Shown here: piece after piece, positions 44,924-54,081 of the stretch
Position numbering within the stretch: the stretch's first letter is position 1
How the letters are laid out: each line of letters begins with the position of its first letter
Source of the DNA: an uncultured Mediterraneibacter sp.
Lineage (GTDB): Bacteria; Bacillota; Clostridia; Lachnospirales; Lachnospiraceae
Assembly: GCA_944377745.1 (NCBI GenBank)
Contig: CALWFV010000006.1
Coordinates: 1-64,000 of the forward strand
DNA length: 64,000 bases
Direction: 5' to 3'
The notes under the pieces: generated by a model
The model's database searches: none
What the model saw: only the letters and a program-made list of their open reading frames with translations
What the model was told of the DNA's origin: nothing
Made by a program: the position numbers and the translations under genes

Positions 44924-46633
44924 TTATCCTGATATTAACGGCAGATGGTACGTGATCGTCGTCCCGCTGCCCGGTTTGCTTTGTATCTCAAGAGAGTATG
45001 GCGGACCATATTCCAGACGGATGATCTCCTCCACGTTGTGGAGCCCGATGTTTGTATGGTCCTCACTGGTATCCGGGTGCTTCCTCCACGCCTCCACATC
45101 GAATCCCACGCCGGTGTCGCTGACCGTGATATAGAGCCCGTCCTCTTCCTTCCATATCCGGATGCGGATCTCCCCGTCCTTCTCCTGTCCTCTTCCCAGA
45201 CCGTGAACAATGGCGTTCTCCACCACGGGCTGGAGCAGGAATTTCCGGATATGGTACTCCATACAGTCCTCATCCGCCTCGGTCTTAAGCTCAAAGTTCA
45301 TAAACCTTGCCTTCTGGATCACCGCGTAGTTCTCAACCAGTTTCAGTTCGTCCTGCACCGTGTAGGACTCGTCGTCCACCCTTGCCGCATTCCGGAAGAT
45401 ATAGATCAGGGATTCGATGAGATGCTGGATATTCTTCTGTTTGTTCAGCACCGCCATCCATTTGATCGTGTTCAGAGCATTATAGATAAAATGCGGGGTA
45501 AGCTGGGCGGTGAGCGCCATCATCCTCTGCCGGTTCTTCTCCTCTTCCTCTTCTCTATATTGTAACATAAGCTGGCTGATCCGCTCTGTCATATCTGAAA
45601 AATGTTCCGCCAGGCTCCGGAATTCGCCGCTGCCCATAGGTTCCAGTTCCACCGGACGTAGCTGGGCATAATCATCCATCGCCTTCTTCAGTGAGTGGAG
45701 CGGTCGGAATACGCTCTTTTTCATCATATACAGCATGACTGCCAGGAACAGGAGATAGACCACGGAGATCACGATGAACGGCAGCTCCAGAGTCAGGATA
45801 TCCTTTCTGATCTCAGAATCCGGGACCGTACTGATACAGTACCAGTCTGCGCTCCGCAGTTTGCTGTACGCGTAGACCGATCCCCCATCCTCTGTCTCCA
45901 CTTCCTGCGCCCCGGATCTTTTTGAATCCGGGATGCCGGAGAGATCGATCTGTCCCGTCTTCTGCCCTCCTGCAGAATAAAGGATATTCCCCTCACCGTC
46001 TGTCAGATATTTCTCCGCGTAGCCGCCTGTGAGCTGCGAATAGACCTCAGAGATAAATTTCTCATCCAGCACCATGTACATGATCCCAACAGGCTCGAAA
46101 TCCCTGCTGTTGAGCCGGCGTGCCAGGATATACATTTTCTGGTCCGCGCTTCCCCTCATCTCGTCCGTGGGATACCAGATGCACTTTCCTCCCGCGTCCA
46201 GGATCTCCTGCTCATGAGGCTCCATCGCATCGAATATCTCGTCATAGGTAGCGCCGCTGTGATAGACCTGCCCTTTGGACTTCAGATAGAGCGCATGGAT
46301 ATGTGTGTCCGGAAATGAGATCCCGTCCAATACTCCTGAGATTTCTTCAGCCCTTCCGCCTTCTTCCAGTTCAGCAAGCCGGTCCACATATCCCCCATAA
46401 TACAGAGTCATGGTCATGCTCTCATACTGTTCCAGCAGAACATCGATCTCCGATTTGATCGCCGCCATAGTATCCCGGGTGGTGGAGCTCAGATTGTTTA
46501 CCGTATAATTCTGGAAACTGTAAAACATGATAAAGGCAAGAAGGATAAAGGGCAGGATGACCAGCCCGATAAAGCACGCTGCCATCCGTACTCCGATGCC
46601 ATACTGTGAGATCCTCTCTCTCAGCCTTCTCAC
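44924..46633 (-). CDS. YesM-type sensor histidine kinase
   Basis: 569 residues starting at GTG 46633, with AAGGAGG 8 bases before it. Layout: membrane helix (~15-38), extracellular sensor of dCache type (~40-280), second helix (~280-302), HAMP-like linker (~300-355), His-kinase domain (LTPHFIYNALNTIKWM, with the phosphorylated His) and HATPase (PVVENAIVHGLGRG; GIGLHNVEEII). It most likely reports an extracellular sugar or the loaded binding protein to the YesN regulator. It starts 14 bases after the stop of the GH78-like gene, so the three form an operon. Confidence 0.94.
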   Translation of the reverse strand: MRRLRERISQYGIGVRMAACFIGLVILPFILLAFIMFYSFQNYTVNNLSSTTRDTMAAIKSEIDVLLEQYESMTMTLYYGGYVDRLAELEEGGRAEEISGVLDGISFPDTHIHALYLKSKGQVYHSGATYDEIFDAMEPHEQEILDAGGKCIWYPTDEMRGSADQKMYILARRLNSRDFEPVGIMYMVLDEKFISEVYSQLTGGYAEKYLTDGEGNILYSAGGQKTGQIDLSGIPDSKRSGAQEVETEDGGSVYAYSKLRSADWYCISTVPDSEIRKDILTLELPFIVISVVYLLFLAVMLYMMKKSVFRPLHSLKKAMDDYAQLRPVELEPMGSGEFRSLAEHFSDMTERISQLMLQYREEEEEKNRQRMMALTAQLTPHFIYNALNTIKWMAVLNKQKNIQHLIESLIYIFRNAARVDDESYTVQDELKLVENYAVIQKARFMNFELKTEADEDCMEYHIRKFLLQPVVENAIVHGLGRGQEKDGEIRIRIWKEEDGLYITVSDTGVGFDVEAWRKHPDTSEDHTNIGLHNVEEIIRLEYGPPYSLEIQSKPGSGTTITYHLPLISG

Positions 46634-46647
46634 TGTCTCCGCCTCCT

Positions 46648-48960
46648 TTAAATGATATTCAGTCCTTCCGGCGCCTCAACTGTAAGCGCTCCGGCGTCCT
46701 GTCCCTCTTCTTCTGAGCCGCCCGGGTGTTTTTCCACATGGATCCTCCCCTTTGGCGTGATGATATCGCCGCGGAACCATTCCAGCATCTCTCCATGGGG
46801 GGTGACGGACGCTGCCCCGTACCCCGGCTTTGCCGGACGGACGCCCAGGATGACGGATGGAAGTTCATAAAGGATCAGGGCGCCCCAGGCATGGCACTCA
46901 CTGCGCTCCCCTACCTCGTCTTCCACACAGGTGGTCGCGCCCTTTGCCAGCATCCGTTTCCAGATATTCCAGTACTGTCTGCTCCACTCATAGAGCCCGG
47001 TCTTCTCCAGGGCGCGGAACAGATAATACGCCATCGCCACAGAACACTGTGCATATTTCCCGGGGAATTTCAGCGTCCTCTCCAGGTTTTTCCTTGCAGT
47101 CTCTTTATCCAGCGTATCTGTCAGCACGGCAAACACCTGGGGATGCTGGCTGTACTGATCAATGCCCGGTCCATCCCGCAGCATCCCTTCCTCCCCGGTA
47201 CACGATTCCCTGACTGCCTCCTTCACGATTTCCGCGCGCTTCCGGTACAATGCCGCCTGCTCCTTGCCTCCAAGATATTCCAGGATCTCCGCCGCTGCCT
47301 GAAGCCCCATGATGTAGAGAAGGCTTTCCATAGTGATGGGGCCGGAAAGCGTTGCCGGAGGCACCCCGGTGGTCTCATCCCACTCCGGCGTCCAGTCGAT
47401 AAATGACCAGAACCGCTCTCCGTTGAGCCCTCCCACTTTCTGGATGAGCCCGTTTTTCTGATGCCTGTAGAAAAAGTTCAGGATTCCTTCCACAGAAGGC
47501 ATGAATTTCTCCAGCATCTCCTTATCTCCGAAATACATCATGTGGTCGTGGAGCATCAGGATATAGTAGATGGAAAATCCGGGGATCACATTCGGTCCGT
47601 AATTGGGGTAAGAGCAGTTGATCAGCCCGTCGTACCTCTGAGACCGCCGGAAATCATCCATGCACTTCCGCGCCAGCCGGTCATCCGCCGACACTGCATA
47701 TGTATAGAGGATCTGGGTCCGCGAATCCATAGCATACTGGAGCTGCTCATAGAAGGGGCAGTCCTCGTAAGTCTCATGCATGCAGCGGCGAAGCGTCCGT
47801 TCGCTCATCTCCCAGATCGCTTCCAGCTCCGGATCGGATGTCTGAATACTGGTCCTCACTTCCAGAGGATAACCCGTCTCTGTGTAGTCGAACCGCGCGA
47901 CAGTCACCGGTTCCTCTGCTGTTGTGATCTCAAGCCGGATGAACCGGAATGTCCGGAACCAGAAAGGCTCATACTCCTCCGGCGTCTCCTCCGTCCCGTA
48001 TCCGGCTGCATGATAAAGATCACTAAATCCTTCCAGATGTCCGTTTTCCCAGTCATCCCGTCTTCCTTTCACCGGAAGGTCTCCTTTTCGTTCATCCGTC
48101 ACATAGGACTCGGACTGTAATATCCTTATATCCGTTCCTTTTCCTCCCTGTAGCGCCAGGTGAAGATATCCTGTCATTTCCTCTCCGGCGCTGATCTCCA
48201 CGACCTCTCGGGAATATGCGGGGATCACAAGGTGCTCTCCCTGACGGATCAGCCCTTCCCATGCCTCCCGGGAAGTCACGGTTTCCCGGAGAGTTACGAT
48301 CTCCTGAAATTTCCGTTCCTTTCTGTAGAGGAAGGGAATCGTCCGGGGATAAAGGTTTCCCGGGCTGACCGCTTCACTGAGATGCGGATACACGAAAGCC
48401 TCCTCCCAGCCGGAATCATCATAATCCGCTCTCATCCATCCCTTCAGTTCCCCGGATGGGCGTCTCTCCTCATAGATCTGCAGCGGGGCAAAGTTCTCCG
48501 ACTCAGAGACGATAGCAAATCCCCCGTCTTTTCTTCCGCGCCATGACGCATCCGCACAAAAGTCCTCTTCTCTCTCATCGCCGCTTTCGTCCGAGAAGAC
48601 CAGTTTTCCCTTCAGATACAGCCCCGGGAATTCCGTTCGGAAAATGCCATGGTTCCCCTTACTGTGTATCCTGGGATATCTCAGGACCTGGACTGCGACG
48701 ACATTTTCTCCCTCCCTCAGATAAGGCAGAACGTCCACCTCGTCGTAAAACCATACCTGTCCGTCGCCCCGGCTGGGTCCGATCTCCGCCAGTTCTCCGT
48801 TGATGTACAGTTTATATCTTGAATCCGCCGAGATACAGAAGTCTGCTTTCTTCAAGCCCCCGGACACCCTCAGCGCCTTCCGGAACATGGCAAGGGCAGG
48901 CTCGTTCCTGTCCTCCGCGCTCCAGTTTTTTAGCCATATCCAACACGTTGATCCGCTCAT
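46648..48960 (-). CDS. GH78-like family glycoside hydrolase (alpha-L-rhamnosidase type)
   Basis: 770 residues from the ATG at 48960, which has AAGGAG at 9 bases. Two beta-sandwich domains (~1-310) with carbohydrate-binding character (SADSRYKLYINGELAEIGPSRGDG), then an (alpha/alpha)6 barrel (~370-690) with CMHETYEDCPFYEQLQYAMDSR, which matches the acidic-residue motif of bacterial alpha-L-rhamnosidases, and a C-terminal sandwich (PAKPGYGAASVTPHGEM). There is no signal peptide, so it acts in the cytoplasm. It leads the operon with yesM/yesN. Substrate is probably a rhamnoside or related glycoside; this is by family. Confidence 0.9.
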   Translation of the reverse strand: MSGSTCWIWLKNWSAEDRNEPALAMFRKALRVSGGLKKADFCISADSRYKLYINGELAEIGPSRGDGQVWFYDEVDVLPYLREGENVVAVQVLRYPRIHSKGNHGIFRTEFPGLYLKGKLVFSDESGDEREEDFCADASWRGRKDGGFAIVSESENFAPLQIYEERRPSGELKGWMRADYDDSGWEEAFVYPHLSEAVSPGNLYPRTIPFLYRKERKFQEIVTLRETVTSREAWEGLIRQGEHLVIPAYSREVVEISAGEEMTGYLHLALQGGKGTDIRILQSESYVTDERKGDLPVKGRRDDWENGHLEGFSDLYHAAGYGTEETPEEYEPFWFRTFRFIRLEITTAEEPVTVARFDYTETGYPLEVRTSIQTSDPELEAIWEMSERTLRRCMHETYEDCPFYEQLQYAMDSRTQILYTYAVSADDRLARKCMDDFRRSQRYDGLINCSYPNYGPNVIPGFSIYYILMLHDHMMYFGDKEMLEKFMPSVEGILNFFYRHQKNGLIQKVGGLNGERFWSFIDWTPEWDETTGVPPATLSGPITMESLLYIMGLQAAAEILEYLGGKEQAALYRKRAEIVKEAVRESCTGEEGMLRDGPGIDQYSQHPQVFAVLTDTLDKETARKNLERTLKFPGKYAQCSVAMAYYLFRALEKTGLYEWSRQYWNIWKRMLAKGATTCVEDEVGERSECHAWGALILYELPSVILGVRPAKPGYGAASVTPHGEMLEWFRGDIITPKGRIHVEKHPGGSEEEGQDAGALTVEAPEGLNII

Positions 48961-49124
48961 CTGTAAGTTCTCCTTTTCTAACATTTTCAGGCTGCGCATC
49001 CTATTGCATTTTTGCATCCGGCAGCTCTGCCACTATAGTTATACTAGCGAAAACAGATCTCTTCATCAATCACTCAGAACGTGAATCTAAATTGACTTAT
49101 TTTCATATTTTGCAATCTATTTTT

Positions 49125-49164
49125 AATAAAACTGATAAATCAGAAATATTTTATCAGTTTTATT
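49125..49164. promoter_or_regulatory. 15-bp inverted repeat at the AraC-regulator promoter
   Basis: AATAAAACTGATAAA (49125-49139) and TTTATCAGTTTTATT (49150-49164) are perfect complements with a 10-base centre, and the right arm overlaps the -35 element of the AraC-type gene. It lies in the gap between divergent genes, so it may be a binding site controlling both. Confidence 0.65.
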
Positions 49165-49191
49165 GATGTTTTATCTTCTTTTTGTTATGAT
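49163..49191 (+). promoter_or_regulatory. Sigma-A promoter of the AraC-family regulator
   Basis: TTGATG, 17-base spacer, TATGAT. Transcription would start near 49198, about 55 bases before the ATG. Confidence 0.7.
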
Positions 49192-49252
49192 CAAGTAAAA
49201 TCAGCAGGACATCCCACCAACCGGGACATCCTGTCGGAACACGGAGGATTCC

Positions 49253-50299
49253 ATGACACAGCAGGAACTTGTAATATGCCTTCATCAGTACACGCCCTGG
49301 GAGCGTCTGCATCAGGAAAATCTGGGAAGTTTTCGGGATATCGAAAATCTGAACCGCTCGCTGGGTTCGCCTATAGAAGCTCCGGAAAAAAATACAGGGC
49401 TTCATCTCCCGCATATTCCTGACGGATTGGACGGCACGTATTCCGAGCCTCTTTTTTTCTCCGGGGTCTCTGAACAGGAAATACGGATCGTGCAGCACGA
49501 CAGGTATACGCCTCCGCTGATACATAAACACGATTTCTTCGAACTTGTCTACGTATATGAAGGAGAATTCTCACAGCAGATCGAGTCCTCTAAGCTTCAG
49601 ATGCATACCGGTGATCTCTGCCTGATCCCGCCCGGAGTTCATCATTCTCTTGATGTGTGTAATTACAGTATTGTGCTGAATATCCTGATAACAGAAGTGA
49701 AATTTAAGAATATCATTTTCAACGAATTAAAGGCGGACAATCTGATCTCATCCTTCTTCATCGGCAATGTCTACTCGGAAAATGTGAATGATTTCATTAT
49801 CTTCCATACAAACGGAGACCGTCAGATCCAGGATCTGATCCTGGATCTGTGCCTGGAGCAGATCAATCAGAATGAATATTACCGATATATGATGAACGCC
49901 GACATCCTGAAACTGCTGGGACTGCTGCTGCGGAACTATGAAAAGACCTGTGATGTCCCCCGGATCCGCAGGAAAAAGGACAGTGAGAACTTCAGTATCC
50001 TGCAGTATATTGAACAGAATTACCGGAGTCTGACCCTACAGAAGCTGGCGGAATATTTCCACTACTCGGCGCAGCATATGTCCCATCGTCTTAAACAGAT
50101 CACCGGAATGTCGTTCACGGAGTATCTGCTTCGAAAACGGATGAAGATCGCCGCAGATCTTCTGAGCAATACAGATATAAGAGTAAAGATGATCGGGGAA
50201 AATATCGGGTACCAGAGCCAGGAGCATTTTATCCGGACTTTCCGGAAGTATTACGGGGTCACGCCCGGGGCGTACCGGGCGATGTATCGGAAGGGGTAG
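49253..50299 (+). CDS. AraC-family transcriptional regulator with cupin domain
   Basis: 348 residues. An AraC-type cupin sits at ~80-175 (HKHDFFELVYVYEGEF, LCLIPPGVHHSL), with a C-terminal AraC helix-turn-helix pair at ~245-345 (LTLQKLAEYFHYSAQHMSHRLKQ, MIGENIGYQSQEHFIRTFRKYYG). It is transcribed away from the GH78-like/yesMN operon and should sense a sugar through the cupin. Together with YesMN this gives two regulators for one carbohydrate region. Which promoters it acts on is inference. Confidence 0.92.
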   Translation: MTQQELVICLHQYTPWERLHQENLGSFRDIENLNRSLGSPIEAPEKNTGLHLPHIPDGLDGTYSEPLFFSGVSEQEIRIVQHDRYTPPLIHKHDFFELVYVYEGEFSQQIESSKLQMHTGDLCLIPPGVHHSLDVCNYSIVLNILITEVKFKNIIFNELKADNLISSFFIGNVYSENVNDFIIFHTNGDRQIQDLILDLCLEQINQNEYYRYMMNADILKLLGLLLRNYEKTCDVPRIRRKKDSENFSILQYIEQNYRSLTLQKLAEYFHYSAQHMSHRLKQITGMSFTEYLLRKRMKIAADLLSNTDIRVKMIGENIGYQSQEHFIRTFRKYYGVTPGAYRAMYRKG

Positions 50300-50365
50300 C
50301 GCATAGATAATGTTGATTCTCCGACCTCAGTACTCCACTTTATTAATCCGAGAACAGCAATTAAT

Positions 50366-50394
50366 TTGATAATACTCTAAAAATCCCGTATAAT
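50366..50394 (+). promoter_or_regulatory. Sigma-A promoter of the AlbA-type regulator gene
   Basis: TTGATA, 17-base spacer, TATAAT, then AAAGGGG before the ATG at 50432. Confidence 0.82.
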
Positions 50395-50431
50395 AAAATG
50401 CAAATTATAGCAGAAAGGGGCTGTCACTCCT

Positions 50432-51904
50432 ATGACAGAAACCGAACTTCTTAATCTAATTAATGGTGGAGAAAATATCCAGGTGGAGTTTAAAAAGTCT
50501 ACCAACGAAATGACAAAAGATGTTTATGATACGGTCTGCTCTTTCTCTAATCGAGATGGCGGAACTATCATTCTGGGTGTTAAGGACGATGGGGAAATCT
50601 TGGGAATTGCCCCCAAAGCGGCAGATCGTATGATAAAGGACTTTGTTACTTCTATCAATAATAGTCAAAAAATCAATCCGCCGCTTTATCTACAGCCAGA
50701 GATCTATACAATCAACGATCATACATTAATGGTTATCCATGTACCGGTCAGCAGCCAGGTATGTCGCCATCACGGTCGTATCTTTGATCGCAGCCATGAA
50801 TCCGATATTGACATTACGGATAATTCTGACATGGTATATCAACTGTACGCGCGCAAAAGTGGAAGTTATTTCGTCAACAAGGTGACTCGATTTTCGATAG
50901 ATGATCTGCGCCCTGACCTGATTGAACGAGCCAGAGTAATGACTGCCAGCCGCACGGCCAATCACCCATGGAAATCCATGTCAGACGAGGAAATGCTGCG
51001 CAGTGCCGGTCTGATTTTGAAAGATCCGGAAAGGCAAATTGAGGGGATCACCCTTGCAGCCATACTTTTATTTGGAAAAGATACCACTATTCTGTCCGTC
51101 CTTCCGCAGCATAAAACCGATGCTATTTTCCGGGTGGAAAATATAGACCGCTATGATGACCGAGATGTTATAATTACAAATCTTTTGGAAACATATGACC
51201 GTCTGATCGCATTTGGGCAAAAGCATCTTAATGATCCTTTTGTGCAGGAAGGTATCCACAGCATAAGCGCCAGGGATCGAATCCTGCGCGAAATTTGTTC
51301 CAACAGCCTGGCTCACCGTGACTATTCAAATGGATATGTAGCTAAATTCGTGATCGAACGGAATCAACTCTATACAGAAAACGCTAATCGATCTCACGGG
51401 CATGGTATCCTGCACCTGTCCTCATTTGAGCCATATGCCAAAAATCCCCCTATTTCTAAGGTATTCCGTGAGATAGGACTGGCAGACGAACTCGGGTCCG
51501 GTATGCGGAATACTTATAAATATACCAGACTTTATTCCGGAGGAATTCCCGAATTTATTGAGGGTGATGTATTCCGCACAATCATTCCTCTGACACCGAT
51601 CGCTATTGAAAAAGTCGGGCCAGAAGAGAAGGAAACATCAAAGACCCAAGTGAAGACCCAAGTGAAGACCCAAGTGAAGACCCAAGTGACAATTTCAGAA
51701 AAAATTCTGACGTTTTGCATGAAACCACATTCTAAAGCAGAAATTGCGGAACATTGTGGATATAAAAATACAAAGAGTTTCACAAAAAAATATTTAAGAC
51801 CACTACTCGATGAAGGGCGATTACAGATGACTTTACCGGATAAGCCCAGAAGCCAATATCAAAAATATATTACTGTTTCAGTAGACCAAAAACGCACTGA
51901 TTAG
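50432..51904 (+). CDS. AlbA_2/Schlafen-type regulator with ATPase-like domain
   Basis: 490 residues. The N-terminal AlbA_2 domain (~10-130; IQVEFKKSTNEMTKDVYDTVCSFSNRDGG) is a nucleic-acid-binding fold; the middle (~255-400) is the GHKL-like domain common in this family (LREICSNSLAHRDYSNGY, GLADELGSGMRNTYKY), and the end is a winged helix (EIAEHCGYKNTKSFTKKYLRPL). A KTQV motif is repeated four times at ~407-422. The biological role is not established for this family. The neighbours, a MarR-controlled exporter and the AraC gene, give no clue. Confidence 0.85.
   Translation: MTETELLNLINGGENIQVEFKKSTNEMTKDVYDTVCSFSNRDGGTIILGVKDDGEILGIAPKAADRMIKDFVTSINNSQKINPPLYLQPEIYTINDHTLMVIHVPVSSQVCRHHGRIFDRSHESDIDITDNSDMVYQLYARKSGSYFVNKVTRFSIDDLRPDLIERARVMTASRTANHPWKSMSDEEMLRSAGLILKDPERQIEGITLAAILLFGKDTTILSVLPQHKTDAIFRVENIDRYDDRDVIITNLLETYDRLIAFGQKHLNDPFVQEGIHSISARDRILREICSNSLAHRDYSNGYVAKFVIERNQLYTENANRSHGHGILHLSSFEPYAKNPPISKVFREIGLADELGSGMRNTYKYTRLYSGGIPEFIEGDVFRTIIPLTPIAIEKVGPEEKETSKTQVKTQVKTQVKTQVTISEKILTFCMKPHSKAEIAEHCGYKNTKSFTKKYLRPLLDEGRLQMTLPDKPRSQYQKYITVSVDQKRTD
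51641..51688 (+). repeat. Four tandem 12-bp repeats encoding KTQV
   Basis: AAGACCCAAGTG occurs four times with no difference. The unit is four codons, so change in copy number would alter the linker length before the C-terminal winged helix without frameshift. Confidence 0.97.
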
Positions 51905-51913
51905 GACGCCTTT

Positions 51914-52032
51914 CGAATGGTGGACTCCGCCGTGCTGACCTCGATTCCGCACCTTCGGTGCTTCATCTCGCTCGCGGGCTTTCGCCCTATAGAAAATCAA
52001 AAACAAGTCCGGAGAAGAATGCAAGCACTCTT
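51914..52032. repeat. 119-bp tandem unit, copy 1 (family B left half)
   Basis: First of two direct copies 119 bases apart, differing at only about five positions. Each has family B sequence (GCCGTGC, CTCGATTCCGC, CGCCCTATA) and the left arm and loop of the terminator hairpin. It begins ten bases past the stop codon of the AlbA-type gene. Confidence 0.92.
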
Positions 52033-52151
52033 CGAATGGTCTACTCCGCCGTGCTGACCTCGATTCCGCACCTTCAGTGCTCCATCTCGGTCGCGGGCTT
52101 TCGCCCTATAGAAAATCAAAAACAAGTCCGGAGAAGAATGCAAGCACTCTT
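52033..52151. repeat. 119-bp tandem unit, copy 2 (family B left half)
   Basis: Second copy of 51914-52032. It joins the right arm of the terminator, which copy 1 lacks, so the duplication break lies in the hairpin. Confidence 0.92.
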
Positions 52152-52182
52152 CTCCGGACTTGTTTCCGCTTTTCTGCACGGC
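52048..52182. repeat. Family B element, copy 2 (complete)
   Basis: Bounded by GCCGTGC (52048-52054) and GCACGGC (52176-52182). The left half matches the 37.4 kb copy; the internal hairpin is unrelated to that of the other copy. Total 135 bases. Confidence 0.78.
52120..52165. terminator. 17-bp hairpin between the AlbA-type gene and the ABC exporter
   Basis: AAACAAGTCCGGAGAAG and its exact complement (52120-52136, 52149-52165) with a 12-base loop. T-runs are short (GTTT on both strands). The genes converge here, so it can serve both. It is the internal hairpin of the family B element. Confidence 0.75.
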
Positions 52183-52191
52183 TCACTGCCA

Positions 52192-54081
52192 TCACGAAAG
52201 CTCCAGCTTCCCTGTATATAATTGATAATATGTTCCTTTGAGTTTGAGGAGTTCTTCGTGGGTTCCTCTTTCGATGATGCGTCCGTGTTCGAGGACCATG
52301 ATCGCGTCGCTGTTGCGGATCGTGGAAAGCCTGTGGGCGATAACGAATACGGTACGTCCTTTCATCAGGTTATCCATACCTTTCTGTACGATCTGCTCTG
52401 TTCTGGTATCGATGGAGGAGGTCGCCTCATCCAGGATCAGCACCGGCGGATCTGCGATCGCCGCCCTCGCGATGGCGAGCAGCTGTCTCTGTCCCTGGGA
52501 GAGTTCTTCTCCGTCCCCGCTCAGATGTGTATCGTATCCATTCGGCAGCATCCGGATGAATCCGTCCGCATGAGCGAGTTTTGCTGCCTTTACAACTTCC
52601 TCATCCGTAGCGTCCAGCTTACCGTAACGGATATTCTCCTTGATCGTTCCGGTAAACAGGTGGGTATCCTGAAGCACGATTCCGAGAGAACGTCTCAGAT
52701 CCGCCTTCTTGATCTTGTTGATGTTAATGTCATCATATCGGATCTTTCCGTCCGCCACATCGTAGAACCGGTTGATCAGGTTGGTGATCGTAGTCTTTCC
52801 GGCTCCGGTAGATCCCACGAAAGCAATCTTCTGTCCCGGCTTCGCATACAGTGTCAGGTCATGGAGTACCATATGATCCGGAGTGTACCCAAAGGTCATG
52901 TCGTAGAAGCGCACATCCCCTTTGAGCTCCTGGTATGTAATCGAACCGTCCGCCTGATGTGGATGCTTCCATGCCCACAGACCGGTACGCTCCGGACACT
53001 CAGTTATGTTTCCGTCTGCATCCTTCTTCGCGTTGACAAGGGTAACATATCCGTCGTCAACCTCCGGCTCCTCATCCATCATGCGGAAGATACGCTCCGC
53101 TCCGGCAAGAGCCATGATGATGGAGTTGAACTGCTGCGCAATCTGCATGAAAGGCTGTGTGAAGCTCTTTGTAAACTGCAGATAGGAAGCGATGACACCA
53201 AGAGTCATATTTCCGATGCCCAAAACGGAGAGGAAGCCGCCCAGCACTGCTGTCAGTACGAACTGAAGGTTACCAAGATTTCCGATGATCGGTCCCATGA
53301 TACTGGCAAATGTATGTGCGTTTGACGCACTTGCGAACAGTTTCTCATTGAGCTCGTCAAACTCCTCCTCGGAGATCTTCTCATGGTTGAACACCTTGAC
53401 CACTCTCTGGCCGTTCATACGCTCTTCCACGAAACCGGTCACGCTTGCAAGATCAAGCTGCTGGCGGATGAAATATTTTCCACTGTTGCCCGCAACGATT
53501 CTGGAAACCAGAATCATCACACCAATCATCACAATCGCGAGCACAGTCAGGATCGGGCTTAAAACCAGCATGGAGATAAATGTGACCACGATGGTAAACG
53601 AAGACATCAGCACCTGAGGGATGGACTGGTTGATCATCTGTCTCAGAGTATCCGTATCATTCGTGTAAAGACTCATGATGGAACCGGTCGTATTCTGGTC
53701 AAAGTAACGGATCGGCAGCGTCTGCATATGTTCGAACATCTCGTCGCGTACACGCTTGAGCACGCCCTGTCCGATCACGACCATCATCCGGCTGTAAATA
53801 AATGTCGCTATGACACCGCACAGGAAGATCGTTCCCAACACGGTGAGCGCCATGTAAAGTTCACTGTAGTTCGGATCCTGCTGTCCAATGAGCGGGATAA
53901 TATAGTCATCCAGCAAAAATTTCAGGGACAGCGAGACCGAGATTGACGCGACAGAACTGATCAGGATACAGATGATGACGACAATACACTGCAGTTTATA
54001 TGTACCCGTCACATATTTCATCAGTCTCTTCGCTGTCTTGATCGTCCCCTTGTTGACTGTAGGCTTTTCCTGTTTATTCAT
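52192..54081 (-). CDS. Heterodimeric ABC exporter, subunit with catalytic ATPase site
   Basis: 629 residues: six membrane helices (~35-340) and a nucleotide-binding domain (~385-629) with Walker A GSTGAGKTT, signature LSQGQRQLLAIARA, Walker B VLILDEATSSID with its catalytic Glu, and switch His in VIAHRLSTIRNSD. An insertion of ~30 residues precedes the ATPase. It pairs with the 54074-55807 product, which has a degenerate site, as in LmrCD and BmrCD. The start overlaps the previous gene by 8 bases. Probable role: drug or lipid export. Confidence 0.94.
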   Translation of the reverse strand: MNKQEKPTVNKGTIKTAKRLMKYVTGTYKLQCIVVIICILISSVASISVSLSLKFLLDDYIIPLIGQQDPNYSELYMALTVLGTIFLCGVIATFIYSRMMVVIGQGVLKRVRDEMFEHMQTLPIRYFDQNTTGSIMSLYTNDTDTLRQMINQSIPQVLMSSFTIVVTFISMLVLSPILTVLAIVMIGVMILVSRIVAGNSGKYFIRQQLDLASVTGFVEERMNGQRVVKVFNHEKISEEEFDELNEKLFASASNAHTFASIMGPIIGNLGNLQFVLTAVLGGFLSVLGIGNMTLGVIASYLQFTKSFTQPFMQIAQQFNSIIMALAGAERIFRMMDEEPEVDDGYVTLVNAKKDADGNITECPERTGLWAWKHPHQADGSITYQELKGDVRFYDMTFGYTPDHMVLHDLTLYAKPGQKIAFVGSTGAGKTTITNLINRFYDVADGKIRYDDININKIKKADLRRSLGIVLQDTHLFTGTIKENIRYGKLDATDEEVVKAAKLAHADGFIRMLPNGYDTHLSGDGEELSQGQRQLLAIARAAIADPPVLILDEATSSIDTRTEQIVQKGMDNLMKGRTVFVIAHRLSTIRNSDAIMVLEHGRIIERGTHEELLKLKGTYYQLYTGKLELS

